Shown in pieces: positions 47,644 through 58,410 of a stretch of DNA of 64,000 bases. Under the pieces are notes generated by a model. The model was not told the DNA's origin and did no database searches. It saw nothing but the letters and a program-made list of their open reading frames with translations. The stretch comes from Codonopsis lanceolata (lineage: Eukaryota > Streptophyta > Magnoliopsida > Asterales > Campanulaceae). Position 1 is the first letter of the stretch; every line of letters begins with the position of its first letter. The stretch lies in the NCBI GenBank assembly GCA_013146195.2, contig CM028378.1, positions 82,580,295-82,644,294 on the forward strand. Direction: 5' to 3'. A program made the position numbers and the translations under genes.

Positions 47644-48798
47644 TGTATCAACTATCCCATGAGATCAATTCCCCACCAAAATCCTACTCTCTCAAAGGGT
47701 AGACTAAAGTGTATAAACTTTTAAAGGTTAAGATAATGCGGATGAATGAAATGAAGTCGAATGGGGGGTTGATTTATGTTTAGCACACGCCATTCTTTAA
47801 TTTAGCTCAAAAAGGGACACTAGGGATATATAATAAGGTTGGGAAATTTTTAGGCTCAAATGATCCAAAGATGGCCTAAATCATATCCTAATGTCAAATC
47901 ACTCTTGCATGTTTCATAGAAAAGAGACATAATTTAAAACATCACATCCATTATGAAGTGAAGAATAACATCACTGGATTTCACATAAGCATTCACTAGA
48001 AAATAGGTAGGGAAAATTGAGGGTAACATGCAGTCACGGTTCAAAAGTGTGCTTGATATATATTAGCAAGAAAAATCCAAGGGATCTAACTATCATGCAA
48101 CTGACACTAAGGTTACAATTTAATGCAAAAATCGTGTATGGACGGTTATTCATCATATTCTTGTGCACCAAACAGTCTCGCTAGAATGAAATGTGCACTA
48201 TAAACTTAGTAAAAATATTCAAAGTTTTCAATAATCATGTCATGGCATAAGTGTACAAATATTTGGAGAATTATAAGAAATTCCCAGACTCGAGTGAGTT
48301 CTAGAGTGGACTATGGGGAAGTCATGTGGTTCATTGCACTAAGTCATGATCGACTGAAGTTCCCACACCAGGACTCGAGAATAATTTATTTTTTTTTCTA
48401 GAAAGTTGGAGTTAGATAAAGACCCAATTGATGATGCATTCCAGGAACCTTTACCTATAATATTCTGGTCTAAGCAACATAACTCCGAAAATAAATAAAT
48501 AAAAAGCAAGAAAATCGAGAGAGGAGAAGAGATGATAGATGGACACTAACTGTCCCATGATCTAACTGGATACTGCAACATGTCCCCCATTCTCCTTAGA
48601 CTGGGTAAAAAGACCCAATTTTCCATTTTCTATCCCTAAACTTTAATTTTATTTTATCCCCAAAATTAAGGGTTACCAGATAAGAGGGTTTATGGAGAAA
48701 AAAATTATCAAAAGGATATTGCAGATCCATCTTACGAAAGAGGAAGCTACTTTAGCTTCGATTCATAGAGAGTCAGGACGGCATAACGAAGGAGGAAT
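47644..48798 (-). other. 3' non-coding part of the Athila-like element
   Basis: This stretch lies between the extra ORF stop at 48799 and the long LTR insertion. There is no open frame or recognisable motif, and it continues in 42151-43027 on the other side of the insertion. Confidence 0.5.
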
Positions 48799-48908
48799 TC
48801 ACTCAAGTACAGTGCCATTTGGCATACCATAATAGGCAGCCATATTCGTATAAACTTGGCCTGACCAGTCAAAGAAATGGTTCTGGTTAGCACGCATCTG
48901 CATGACCT

Positions 48909-50410
48909 GCTGTTGGTAGAGCTGTCAAAATCGAGCTCGGCCCACAGGCCCGGTCCAACCCACCTGATTTTCATGGGCATGGGCTTCAAAATTGACTGCC
49001 CAAAAAATATTGGGCCTTTTTGGTATGGCCCAATTGGACCACGGGTTGCAGATGGCTCGGATCTAGAAAGCCCGATTTACCCGACCCGGCCTGATGTTGA
49101 AAAATTAAAGTGGAGATTTTTGTTGAAAGGAAACATTGTATACTCTTTCTAGTTTGCAGTTTTGCTTTACTAAAGAGTAAAGAGTAAAGAAAAACCCTAG
49201 GCTATGCCAGTATCCCATTTCATTCTTTCCAAAGTGGCAGGTCTTTCTATACTCTTCGTCGTCTTCGATCACACTCTCTCTTGAGCTCTTCTCGCTGACG
49301 CTGTTGGTTACTCCTCAGGACCACATCCATGGCGTCGCAATCGCAAGCCACAAATTTCTTCCTGCTATTCTTAATTTATTTGCTCAACCGTTGAATAGGA
49401 TTCTAGTATGAGTAATTCTTTAACAAACACTAGAACGTCTGAACGTGTAAATCACAACAAGATGAGTAGGGTCTGTTAACTTCTCAAAAAAATCATTAAT
49501 GAGCTAATCACCACTTGAATCTCTAGTTTGTCTTATTCCAAGTGTTTCATCTTTCAGTTTGATGATTTTACTGAAGTACTTTTGGTGATTCAAAGGCAAT
49601 TATATACGATAAAATCTATTTTATGAAGAAAAATATTACTTGATGTATTATGTATTTAGACTATTGAGTCTTGAGAGGGCAAAGTTATTTGTTCACGTTT
49701 TTACTTCTTTTCTAGTTGTGTTCATCAACTCTACTTGATAATGGCCGGCTCCAAACATTTTCTTAGGATAATAAACTCATTTGTAGCATTTCTTTCTTTT
49801 AGATACTTGGATATTGTTAAAGAGGAAGTATTCGAGATATCTCAGCCAGCTTTAGACCCAAATTCGACTAGTATACATAATACATCATAGGATCACGGTA
49901 CGGTTAAGAACAAATGTTTTTCATAGGTGAATTATTTGGATTTTTTCTATTTCATCTGATGATACAAGTACCATTTTTTGTGTTTATTTGATGTGTTAAT
50001 GTGTTTTATTAACTAATTTGTGATTTTTTTGAATAAAAAATACTCCCTCCATCCCTAAATAATCGTCCTAGTTGACCCGGCGCACAGTTTAAGAAAAAAC
50101 AATTGACTTGATTATTTATATTGGTTTAATGTGTAGTTTCCTTTAAAGCCCATGTGTATGTGGCCCATAATTAAAGTAGGGTGAAAAAGTAAGGGTAAAG
50201 TGGTCAAAATGATGTTATAAAAAGGTAAGTTTCAAACTGGACAATTATTTTGGGACGGACGAAAAATGAAAGGAGGACGATAATTTAGGGACAAAGGGAG
50301 TAGTGTTTTTTTGGCCCATAGGCCCAAAGGTGGTATGGGCTGGGCCTGAAGTTTTTTAGGCCGATATATCCTAGGCCCAGCCTGGCCCGCTTGATAGCTC
50401 TAGCTGTTGG
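48909..50410. mobile_element. hAT element, 1486 bp, 8-bp TSD GCTGTTGG, with nested MITE
   Basis: The element at 48917-50402 has ends TAGAGCTGTCAAAATCGAGC and GCGGGCCAGGCTGG-type sequence ending ATAGCTCTA. The exact duplication GCTGTTGG lies at 48909-48916 and 50403-50410. GGCCCA-rich subterminal regions flank an interior that, at about 49180-49360, looks like the 5' UTR and start (ATGGCGTCGCAATCG) of an autonomous hAT transposase gene, with the transposase itself missing. A Stowaway MITE sits inside at 50041-50302. Confidence 0.9.
50041..50302. mobile_element. Stowaway MITE, 262-bp family, copy 3 (inside the hAT element)
   Basis: Ends TACTCCCTCCATCCCTAAAT and AATTTAGGGACAAAGGGAGTA lie on TA, with the interior shared with copies 1 and 2. 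It is the innermost layer of a three-deep nest: MITE in hAT in gypsy ORF. Confidence 0.9.
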
Positions 50411-51822
50411 ATCATGTGTTGATCTAGGCCCAACTCCTCGACTCTATTGGACAAGGCCTCAAAAGGGTCCTCCTCATCCTCTATATTAGCCTCAACAGGC
50501 TCTTCACGTGCTCCCCTCACACGTGGCTGACGTGGGTGCTTAAACAACAATGCCGTCGTAATATCGGGTATAACTCGTACCCTCTCAAAATCTGGAGCCC
50601 AGATGGCTCCAACATTCCTGGACAAACCAGTGATTAAACTCGGGGAATGAAATCCCGAGTTCGTGGTGCCGACGATGATATATGCTTTGAATTTGGGAGT
50701 TGATCAAGTTCCCTACATCAACAGAACCACCGGACAGAATGGTAAAGGTCAGAACAACCTCATGCCACGAAAAAGTGTGTTGGTGGCTAGAAGGCATAAG
50801 GTGTGAACAAATGAATTTGTACAGAGCGTTAGCCACATTTGTTAAATGGGCTTCGTCCATGGTGCGAGGGCCAAATAGATGGACTTAATGGTAAGTCCAT
50901 ACCATTTCAGGAGTTGTGATCATCGCATTTACCTCATCTACAGGAACATGACGGGCAATGTTAGCATGATAGTTATTAGTGCTCACAACGTTAGGGATGC
51001 CATAATATTGGTTAATGCTATTGGGCGAAAAATTGGCATCCTTATCCCGGAGCCAACTAGAATTGCTCACCCTACCAGTCAACGAAATACACCCGTTGGC
51101 GTAAAATTCACGGACAATGGGCACGATGGCCACTTCTAGAGTAGCGCAAAGATCTTCCCACCTCCGCTGAGTAAAATGCAGGGGAAGACCAAAGGTTTCA
51201 TGCTGAAACTCTCTTTCAGGGACTATTCCCTTGGACAACTTCTTAGAATAACGGTCAGAGGCGTCAGAGGAGAGGAAGCGATTAACATTGTAATCAGGAA
51301 CCTCCTCTGCAGCGGATGAGAAGTGGTAGCGCCACCGATGTTTCTACGTAGGCGCAAAAGGGCGCTAAAAAACTCTTTCCCAAAAAACAGAAAATTCCAA
51401 CAAAGCAAATAAAACAATTCAATACTCTAACACCCTAACGCATGCAAAAATCTCAACTAATCATTTTTTTAAATTAAAATTTCAAAAACATAGAAGGGTT
51501 TAGAGAATACTTGGATTGCAAAAATGGAGTCCACAATGTGGGTGGCCTAAATTCTTTTTGGAGATGGCCAGATTTTCGCTGGAATTCTGATGCTTTTCGT
51601 CAGAAAAAATGGTGGTGATCGCCGGAGTTTCAAGCTTCCTATGATGATGGTAATGGATATGGAGTGAACACGGAGGGAAGAGCTTGAAGGATGGCACCAC
51701 AAGATTGATCTTGGTCGGAACTGAAGAGTAGCTTCGCCGAAGTTGAGGGAGAAAAGAGGAAGGGAGATGGCTGTTGGAGAGGCTGTATATGTTTTTGAGC
51801 TGAAACCACGAATGCAGTCGCA

Positions 51823-52100
51823 TTCTATTTATATTGCTTACCTTGCGATCGCAAGGTCCCTCTAGGATGCAATCACATCCTTCATATTAATGTTGTGTTT
51901 GACTGTTGACTGACCTTGCGGTCGCAAGGTATACGAAGCATGCCTTCGTATTCTTTTGAATTTCAGAAATCCGGGGACCCTTGCGATCGCATAAGCCCAA
52001 AGACATGAGATAGCAAGGTCCACAGTCTGTATGCTTGTCCTTTCACAGGCCCATTCGATCGCATTGACTGAATAGCATGCGATCACATGCTTCCTTTTTC
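51823..52100 (-). repeat. Spacer with perfect and near-perfect GCG-palindromes between integrase and extra ORF
   Basis: CCTTGCGATCGCAAGG at 51841-51856 is a perfect 16-bp palindrome. CCTTGCGGTCGCAAGG at 51914-51929, CCTTGCGATCGCAT (about 51979), TTCGATCGCATTG (about 52055) and CATGCGATCACATGC (about 52076) are variants. The LTR-like repeats carry related CATGCGACCGCAAGG words. Confidence 0.8.
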
Positions 52101-52840
52101 AACTTGAGCTCAATTTCTACCTTTTTCTTTCATTTGCGTCCTTCAGTTATCATTCCGTTAGTTGTTGTCTCTTTCCTGCACTCTAAAAAATTCAACAAAA
52201 CAAAAACAAAAACTAAACTAAATATTAGAAAACATACAAGTACAACACTATGATGTTTTTCACCACTAAACTTGAATTACATCATGACTGCGAAGCATCA
52301 ATTTGATGAACATAATTAACCAGAAGGCGAAAAACATATTTAAATTACACTACAAAAGCATATAAAATTATCAAAATGGGTTGCCTCCCACCTAGCGCAC
52401 TTATTTAACGTCTTTGGCTCGACCTAATGTCAAACCTATTCTAATGGAGGTTTTGAATATGAAAGATGGATCAATTCAATCATCTTTTCAACTAACATTT
52501 GTTCAAAGTAAGGTTTGACGCGATGACCATTCACCTTGAATGTTTCATTTGAGTGAGGTGCCCTTAATTCTAAAGCACCATGCGGAAACACACGTACTAT
52601 TAAAAATGGGCCAGACCATTTTGATTTAAGTTTACCAAGAAATAGTCTTAGCCTGGAATTGAAAAAGAAGAACTTTCAATCCTGGGGATAGCATTTTTCG
52701 AGAGATACTCATGTCATGATATCTCTTGGTCTTTTCTTTGTAGGTCTTTGTACTCTCATACGAATTAAGTCGATGCTCATTTAATTCATTAATTTGGAAC
52801 ATTCATTCATCCCCTGCCAGAGTTAAATCTATATTGAGTG
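52100..52840 (-). pseudogene. Integrase C-terminal region and trailer of the Athila-like element
   Basis: Read on the minus strand, fragments YESTKTYKEKTKRYHD and MLSPGLKVLLFQF match the region after the integrase core in Athila/Tat polyproteins. Several stops follow. The stretch ends with the trailer GCGCTAGGTGGGAGGCAACC at about 52400, a phrase commonly found after pol in this lineage. Confidence 0.7.
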
Positions 52841-52843
52841 ATT

Positions 52844-53415
52844 TTATATCCCAATAGGCTCTATGTTCAATTTCAATAGGGAGATGGCATGTTTTACCAT
52901 AAACCATTCGATAGGGCTCATGCCTATAGGGGTCTTGTAAGCTGTCTTATATGCCCAAAGAGCATCATTAAGCTTTAACACCCAATCTTTTCTATTTGGT
53001 CTCACCGTCTTCTCAAGAACTCCCTTGATTTGCTGATTACTTACTTCTACTTGGCCTGATGTTTGAGGGTGATAGGGGGTGGCTAACTTGTGAGTCATTC
53101 CATATTTTTTTAGACATGTATTCATCAATCGATTGGTGAAGTTCGTTCCTTGATCACTATAATGATGGCCCTAGGCATTCCATACATACTAAAAATTACA
53201 TCACACAAGAATTTGACAACCACTTGGGCATCAGTTGTACGTGTAGCAATTGCTCCTATCCATTTTGACACATAGTCCATAGTCACTAAAATGTACTCAA
53301 AACCATGGGAGACAGGAAAAAGACTCATAAAATCAATGCCCCATACGTCGAAGACTTCAATCCCAAGGTTGTAATTTAAGGGCATCTCATTTCTTTTGCT
53401 TATTACTCCAGTCAT
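52844..53415 (-). pseudogene. Integrase catalytic core, broken
   Basis: The frame at 53415-53125 contains VWGIDFMSLFPVSHGFEYIL with the first catalytic aspartate and VTMDYVSKWIGAIATRTTDA. The second aspartate should lie in SDQGTHF, but here that block reads IVIKERTSPID and is lost. The frame at 53128-52844 continues with KLATPYHPQTSGQVEVSNQQ, carrying the catalytic glutamate, and LNDALWAYKTAYKTPIGMSP. The frameshift and the lost aspartate make the enzyme inactive. Confidence 0.88.
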
Positions 53416-53445
53416 TTGGCATTTGTTACATGCTTTGCAAAAAAA

Positions 53446-54261
53446 TTATGCATCTTTAAAAACTGATGGCCAATACAAACTGGACTGTAAGACTTTTCTA
53501 GCAGTCTTTTCACTACTAAAGTGTCCACCACAAGAGTACTCATGGCAGAACGCTAGTATGCTCTGTTGTTCTTTTTCTGGAATACATCTTCTAACTAAAA
53601 AATCTGGACACATTTTGAAGAAATAAGGGTCTTCCCAAAAATAATGCTTAGCATCAGATAAAAATGTATTCTTTTGATGATAATCAAAATCAAGGTTTGT
53701 TTTATTTGCCACATGGAAATTTACTAGATCGGCATACCAGGGTTCATGAATTTGAATTGTGAATAACAGTTCATCTGGGAAGTATTCATTCATAGGGATT
53801 TTGTTGTCAAGCAGTTGATGTTCAAGTAAGGGCATGATCTTTAATCTTGATAAATGGTCAACTATGACATTTTTAGTTCCATTTTTATCCTTAATTGTTA
53901 AGTCAAATTCTTGGAAGAGCAACATCCACCTAATGAGTCTAGGCTTAGCATCCTTTTTAGTCAAGAGGTACTTCAAAGCTACATGGTTTGAGAATATTAT
54001 TACCTTAGCACGTAACAAGTAAGGACAAAATTTTTCAAGAGCAAGCACATCTGCTAAGAATTCTTTTTCTGTGGTGGTATAATTTAGTTGTGCATCGTTC
54101 AATGTCCTACTCGCATAATGGATTACATGAGGTCTTTTATCAATTCTTTTCCCTAGCACTACCCCAACAACAAAATCTGGTGCATCACACATGATCTCAA
54201 AGGGGAAAGACCAATTAGGGCTGGCTAGTATGGGGGCTGTAATCAACTGTTCTTTTAACAT
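53446..54261 (-). pseudogene. RNase H and integrase zinc-binding region of gypsy polyprotein
   Basis: This is the longest open frame in the window, 271 codons. The RNase H part includes PFEIMCDAPDFVVGVVLGKR, VIHYASRTLNDAQLNYTTTE and KEFLADVLALEKFCPYLL, then VDHLSRL. It ends with the HHCC-type zinc finger of integrase (AFCHEYSCGGHFSSEKTARK) and LYWPSVFKDA. Residue conservation is good although flanking domains are broken. Confidence 0.92.
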
Positions 54262-54502
54262 GTTGAATGCATCTAAGCACCTTTGATCAAATATTAATTA
54301 TATATCTCTGGTTAACAGATTACATAGAGGTTTGCAAAATTTTGAGAAATCTTTGATAAACCTCCTACAGAAGCAAACCTGCATGTCCTAGAAAACTTCT
54401 GACACCCTTGATCGAAGTTGGAGGAGGTAGTTTTGAGATTATTTCTACTTTAGTTTTATCCACTTTAGCTCCTTTGTTAGACACTATATGACCTAAAACA
54501 AT

Positions 54503-55652
54503 TTAGTGTTTTACCATGAAGTGACTTTTCTCCCAACTTAAGGTCAAATTGGTCTTACTACAACGTTTGAGAACTGATGTCAAATTTTCTAGGCAATTAT
54601 CGAATGATTTTCCGAATGCCGAGAAATCATCCATGAATACTTCAACACACCTTTCCACTAAATCGGAAAATATCGAGATCATACCTCTCTGAAAGGTGGT
54701 AGGGGCATTGCACAATCCGAAGGGCATCCTTTGATATGCAAATGTACCAAATGGGCACATGGAAGTAGTCTTTTCTTGATCCTCAGGTGCAATAGTGATT
54801 TGATTATATCATGAGAATCCATCAAGAAAACAGTAATACTCATGACCTTCTAATGTTTCCAGAATTTGGTCAAAGAAGGGTAGAGGGAAATGATCTTTTC
54901 TAGTGGTTGCATTTAACTTTTGCAAGTCAATGCACATCGTATAGCCTGTGATCGTTCTCATGGTTATTAACTCTTCTTTTTTTCATTTTAACTACCGTGA
55001 TTCCTGATTTCTTAGGAAGCACTTGGATTGGACTTACCCACTCACCGTCTAAAATCAGGTAGATTATACCTACATCAAGAAGTTTAAGAACTTCTTTCCT
55101 AACAGTTTCTTCCATTTGTGGGTTAAGTCTTCTTTGATGTTCTCTTGAAGGTTTGGAAACTTCTTCTAAATGTATCTTATGCATGCACATTGTAGAGCTT
55201 GTATCCTTCAAGTCTGCTAGAGTCCATCCTCTAGCTTCTCTATGTGTCCATAAAACCTTTAATAAACTTGCCCCTAGTGCCTTTGTCAGGTCCAAAGCAA
55301 TGATGACAGGCAAAGTTTCACCTTCCCCAAGGAATGCATATTTCAAATGGGATGATAGGGGTTTTATTTCAAGCTCTGGAGGTGATATAATAGAAAGGAC
55401 TAATTTGGGAGTCTTAATTTCTTCATTCTCACTATCACTTTCTCCATTTATTACTTGTTGTAATTTATCATTTTTGTCTTCTGTGACAAAATTTTGGGCA
55501 GCGAAAGTGTCTAACTCATCTATTGAGAAACATGTATTCATATCACTTGGTCTATTCATGGCATCAAAAATAGAAATTTCTACTTTTTGATCCATTACCG
55601 ACATAGGCAACTTCTCATTCTTCACATTAATAACTGTGTTGGCTGTGGCCAT
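54503..55652 (-). pseudogene. Reverse transcriptase region of gypsy polyprotein, interrupted
   Basis: The 55652-54927 frame holds the linker and RT start (LKYAFLGEGETLPVIIALDL; MHKIHLEEVSKPSREHQRRL; GEWVSPIQVLPKKSGITVVK). The next segment is recognisable only after a frame change (KLNATTRKDHFPLPFF) and has an in-frame stop near 54809. The 54760-54503 frame carries FAYQRMPFGLCNAPTTFQR and the catalytic box VFMDDFSAFG (usually YxDD). All signs are of a dead copy. Confidence 0.9.
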
Positions 55653-56100
55653 GAAAGGTATAGAATATGAATTTCATTATTGGTACACAATTTTCTTTCC
55701 ATTTCTAGAACCACAAAATTAACAGGTATGATTAACTTATCAACCTGAACTAGGATGTCTTCTAATATACCTAAGGGATGTTTGGCCGAACGGTCATCCA
55801 ATTGTAAGGACATAGTAGTGGGGTTTGGTTCGTTCAATCCTAACCGTTTGTAAACTAAGTGAAGCATTAAATTTATACTAGCACCTAGATCTAGCATTTG
55901 CCTCATTTCTTCGAACTACCCAAAGAAATTTGTATGTTAAAACTACCAAGGTCTTTTAACTTAGGTGGAAGCTCAAGTTGTAATACTGCACTCACATTTT
56001 TAGACACAATGATTTTTGCATTCTTTTCAAATTTGTGTTTCTTAGTATATGGAGATCTTTGAAAAACTTAGTATAAGATGGAATATTCTTGTTGACATTG
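55622..56100 (-). pseudogene. gag C-terminal remnant and aspartic protease
   Basis: On the minus strand, degenerate IPSYTKFFKDLHILR (about 56060) matches the end of Athila/Tat gag, followed after stops by the protease with LDLGASINLM, where DLGAS is the catalytic site as usual in this lineage. The body of gag, the leader and the primer-binding site are missing: the LTR-like repeat begins only about 90 bp upstream of the gag remnant. Confidence 0.8.
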
Positions 56101-56146
56101 AGTAAAAGAAGATTTGTATTTACTTTAGAAAGCATCTTTTTTTTTT

Positions 56147-57626
56147 TACCTCACAAGTGTACGAATCAATATAGTATAGTGATGCAAAAGCAATGGTCGA
56201 ACCACAGAGACAAGAAACAATTTAAGCAAATAAACAGGCAACAATTATTAACTAGGGGGGGGGGGACTGGTTGATTTTTTCTAAATTAACTAAACGAAAT
56301 CATTCTACTAGTAATTTAGGGTATTGGCAACAGTTTATTGAAAGTAGCAAACACAATTTGTGAAGATCTGATTATTGGGGGGGGGGGGAATCTAGGAGTT
56401 AGGATTCACTTGTATCTACTCTAATGCTCTTTAGTCTAATGTATCAGTCACTTTGTCCTGGGTTCGTTCACGAAGGAAAAGAATGGTACGCTATGGGTCC
56501 ACAATTTGCAAACTTAGTGTCACTAAGTTGATTTATACTTTCATCTCCGTCCACATAATTCAACCGAGGATATGCTTGAAGAACAAGAACATAAGAACCT
56601 AAATCTAACTTATCAATGTCTTGCGTCGATAGATTTAATTTATCACAAATGTGTGCAAACATACGACATATGCATATTGGTCATGCAGTTATTCGTACCC
56701 CTAGGTTTTTAACAATTGTGATACCATTCATTAGGAAAAAGCAATAGAGAAAGCGAATGATAAACTTTATGATCAACAGTTTTGATTGAAAAATAAATTA
56801 ATATATAGCAAAATATTCAATACAAGTTACCTCAAATTCCTAGATATGAGCGATTAGTCATCATCAATGCTGAACTAATTGATTGGATGAATGAAAACAT
56901 GAACGATCTCTACTAACTATGAACTCACAACTAAGAAATTGTATTGTATTGTTAAAATTCAGACCTTTGGCTTAGGGCTACAAGGTTTGTATTTATACTC
57001 TAGGTTACATGGTTTAGAATTAGGTTAAAACTGAATTTCCGGAATCTGAAGAGTTGGCGGCTTGCGGTTGTAAGGTGTTGGAGGCATGCGGCCTCAAGGT
57101 CTTGATATTCTTCAGGGCTGTCAGACTGGGAACCTTGCAGGGGCAAGGTCTTGAGGGCATGCGACCGCAAGGTCTTCTGCATCCTTTTGTCCTTTGACTC
57201 TTCTGATTTTGCACTTAGCTGCCTTCTTCAATTCTTCACTTAAGACCTTCAAGAATCCTTTAATTCCATCTAAAACCCTGAAACTTACAATGATGGTCCA
57301 AAACACATATTATTAGCGAAAAAACCTTGTGGAATAGCTATTTCTAAGCTGAATAAGTACCTCATAGATGTATATAAAACACATCTATCAAATACCCAAA
57401 AACTTAGATTTTGCTCGACCACGAGTAAACTACAAAACTAATAAATACAAAAGCGATAAAATTACGAAAAACAAACTAAAAATCTTTTTGGAGGGTGACA
57501 CTATTTACATTTCTCTAGAAACCTACAAACTCAAGAAGACTCTAACGAGCGACTCGACTATGCAGATAAATACAAAAATAAATAAATACAAAAACAATTA
57601 TCTATAATTACACAAAACTAATAAAG

Positions 57627-57713
<87 letters not shown>

Positions 57714-58037
57714 TGGAGGAAGCAGGGGCGGCACCCTGCGAGAATTTATTGATTAAAAGAAGAAAATACAAACTTGAGGGGGGCAACCAGCCTGGCCCTT
57801 ATAAATGGGAGGACAAAGGAGCCTTACCTCGGAAAGGAGATAAGCTAGACTAAAAACATAGAAGGCAAAATAAAAGAGCAAGGCCTAAAAGAAAGATCAA
57901 GAACTAAGAGGTACGGATCCTAGCCAAGCCCTGAGCATCCAAAATAATATTACTTTGATGAGTCTGGGGAGAACATCAAAAGACTCAAATGTGACATCTC
58001 TGGCAGAATCCACTGCTAAAGTAATAAATAAATAAAT
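56147..58037 (-). repeat. Athila-like LTR, 5' copy (inferred), interrupted by a LINE
   Basis: This repeat is colinear with 40700-42150, starting ACCTCACAAGTGTACGAATC. It contains CATGCGACCGCAAGG once intact and once altered. Near its right end the LINE at 57631-58016 splits it; the AATAAATAAATAAAT after the LINE continues what is seen at 42123. A T run of 12 at about 56137-56148 marks the junction to the gag remnant. Confidence 0.65.
57622..58025 (-). mobile_element. 5'-truncated LINE with (TA)n/poly(A) tail and 9-bp TSD
   Basis: The body is 57631-58016 in minus orientation. The tail appears as (TA)n at about 57629-57697 followed by a T run at about 57698-57714. Next come a 3' UTR matching the LINE at 1-572 (AACCAGCCTGGCCCTTATAA) and the last codons of an ORF2. 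The 9-bp duplication taaagtaat lies at 57622-57630 and 58017-58025. The insert is only about 386 bp, as is usual for aborted reverse transcription. The overlapping open frame rich in IYIYIY is a microsatellite artefact. Confidence 0.88.
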
Positions 58038-58410
58038 ATCGGTGTTTTACATTCCCAGATTGTCCTCCCTACTACGTACTAATGATACCGATTATTTATT
58101 ACTTTTTATTCACAATACAACTCACTGGGTTTGTGTAAAACATTGAAGAAAAAACAGTCAGATAATTAAAAATAGAAGTCAATTATCACTGAATCTTCAA
58201 TTATGTATATGTGTAGATTGTAGGTAAATACATACAATTTATTGTTTTTTGAACAAACAATAGCCTAGAGAGAGGGGTAATTGGTCTATGGATTCAGTTT
58301 GTGAGGAAGTCACCAAAACCTTAAAGGAGGGATATTTCTGAACATTGGGGTCAACTTTTGCTAAAGTGCCAAACCCAGTTTTCTACTTGGTCTTTTGGGC
58401 TTTTTAGTTT

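Larger units (their letters stand above)
48799..51417 (-). pseudogene. Extra ORF downstream of integrase (plant transposon protein domain), broken by stops and a hAT insertion
   Basis: Minus-strand frames at 51417-51223, 51238-50885, 50860-50585 and 50625-50411 form one decayed gene, which resumes at 48916 and stops at 48799. The segment with REFYANGCISLTGRVSNSSW and FSPNSINQYYGIPN, then VDVGNLINSQI and LGISFPEF, resembles the 'putative plant transposon protein' family (Pfam PF20167, from memory) that often accompanies Athila/Tat elements. A stop near 50884 and a frame change near 50600 disable it. The hAT insertion at 48917-50402 lies in frame: the reading frame before and after it is the same once the insert and one TSD copy are ignored. 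Function unknown. Confidence 0.7.
40700..58037 (-). mobile_element. Athila/Tat-lineage Ty3/gypsy retrotransposon, nested and decayed (~10.9 kb without inserts)
   Basis: Two ~1.45-kb repeats in the same orientation (about 40700-42150 and 56147-58037) flank a minus-strand series: gag end, protease, RT, RNase H, integrase, then an extra ORF. This order, the phrase EIKPLSSHLKYAFLGEGETL and the post-integrase GGGAGGCAACCCA are typical of the Athila/Tat group. Removing the LTR-like insert (43033-47638), the hAT (48917-50402) and the LINE (57631-58016) leaves about 10.9 kb, normal for this group. I found no primer-binding site, and most of gag is gone. I could not define LTR termini or a 5-bp duplication, so pairing of the two repeats as LTRs is inferred. 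Confidence 0.7.

Noticed and set aside
50879..51139. Plus-strand 86-codon frame
   Set aside because: Shadow of the minus-strand extra ORF of the gypsy element.
51500..51823. 107-codon minus-strand frame as a signal-peptide protein
   Set aside because: Biased composition, located in the non-coding spacer of the gypsy element next to palindromic repeats; no homology recognised.
57598..57786. Minus-strand open frame with repeated IYIYIY
   Set aside because: It is the (TA)n microsatellite of a LINE tail, not a protein.
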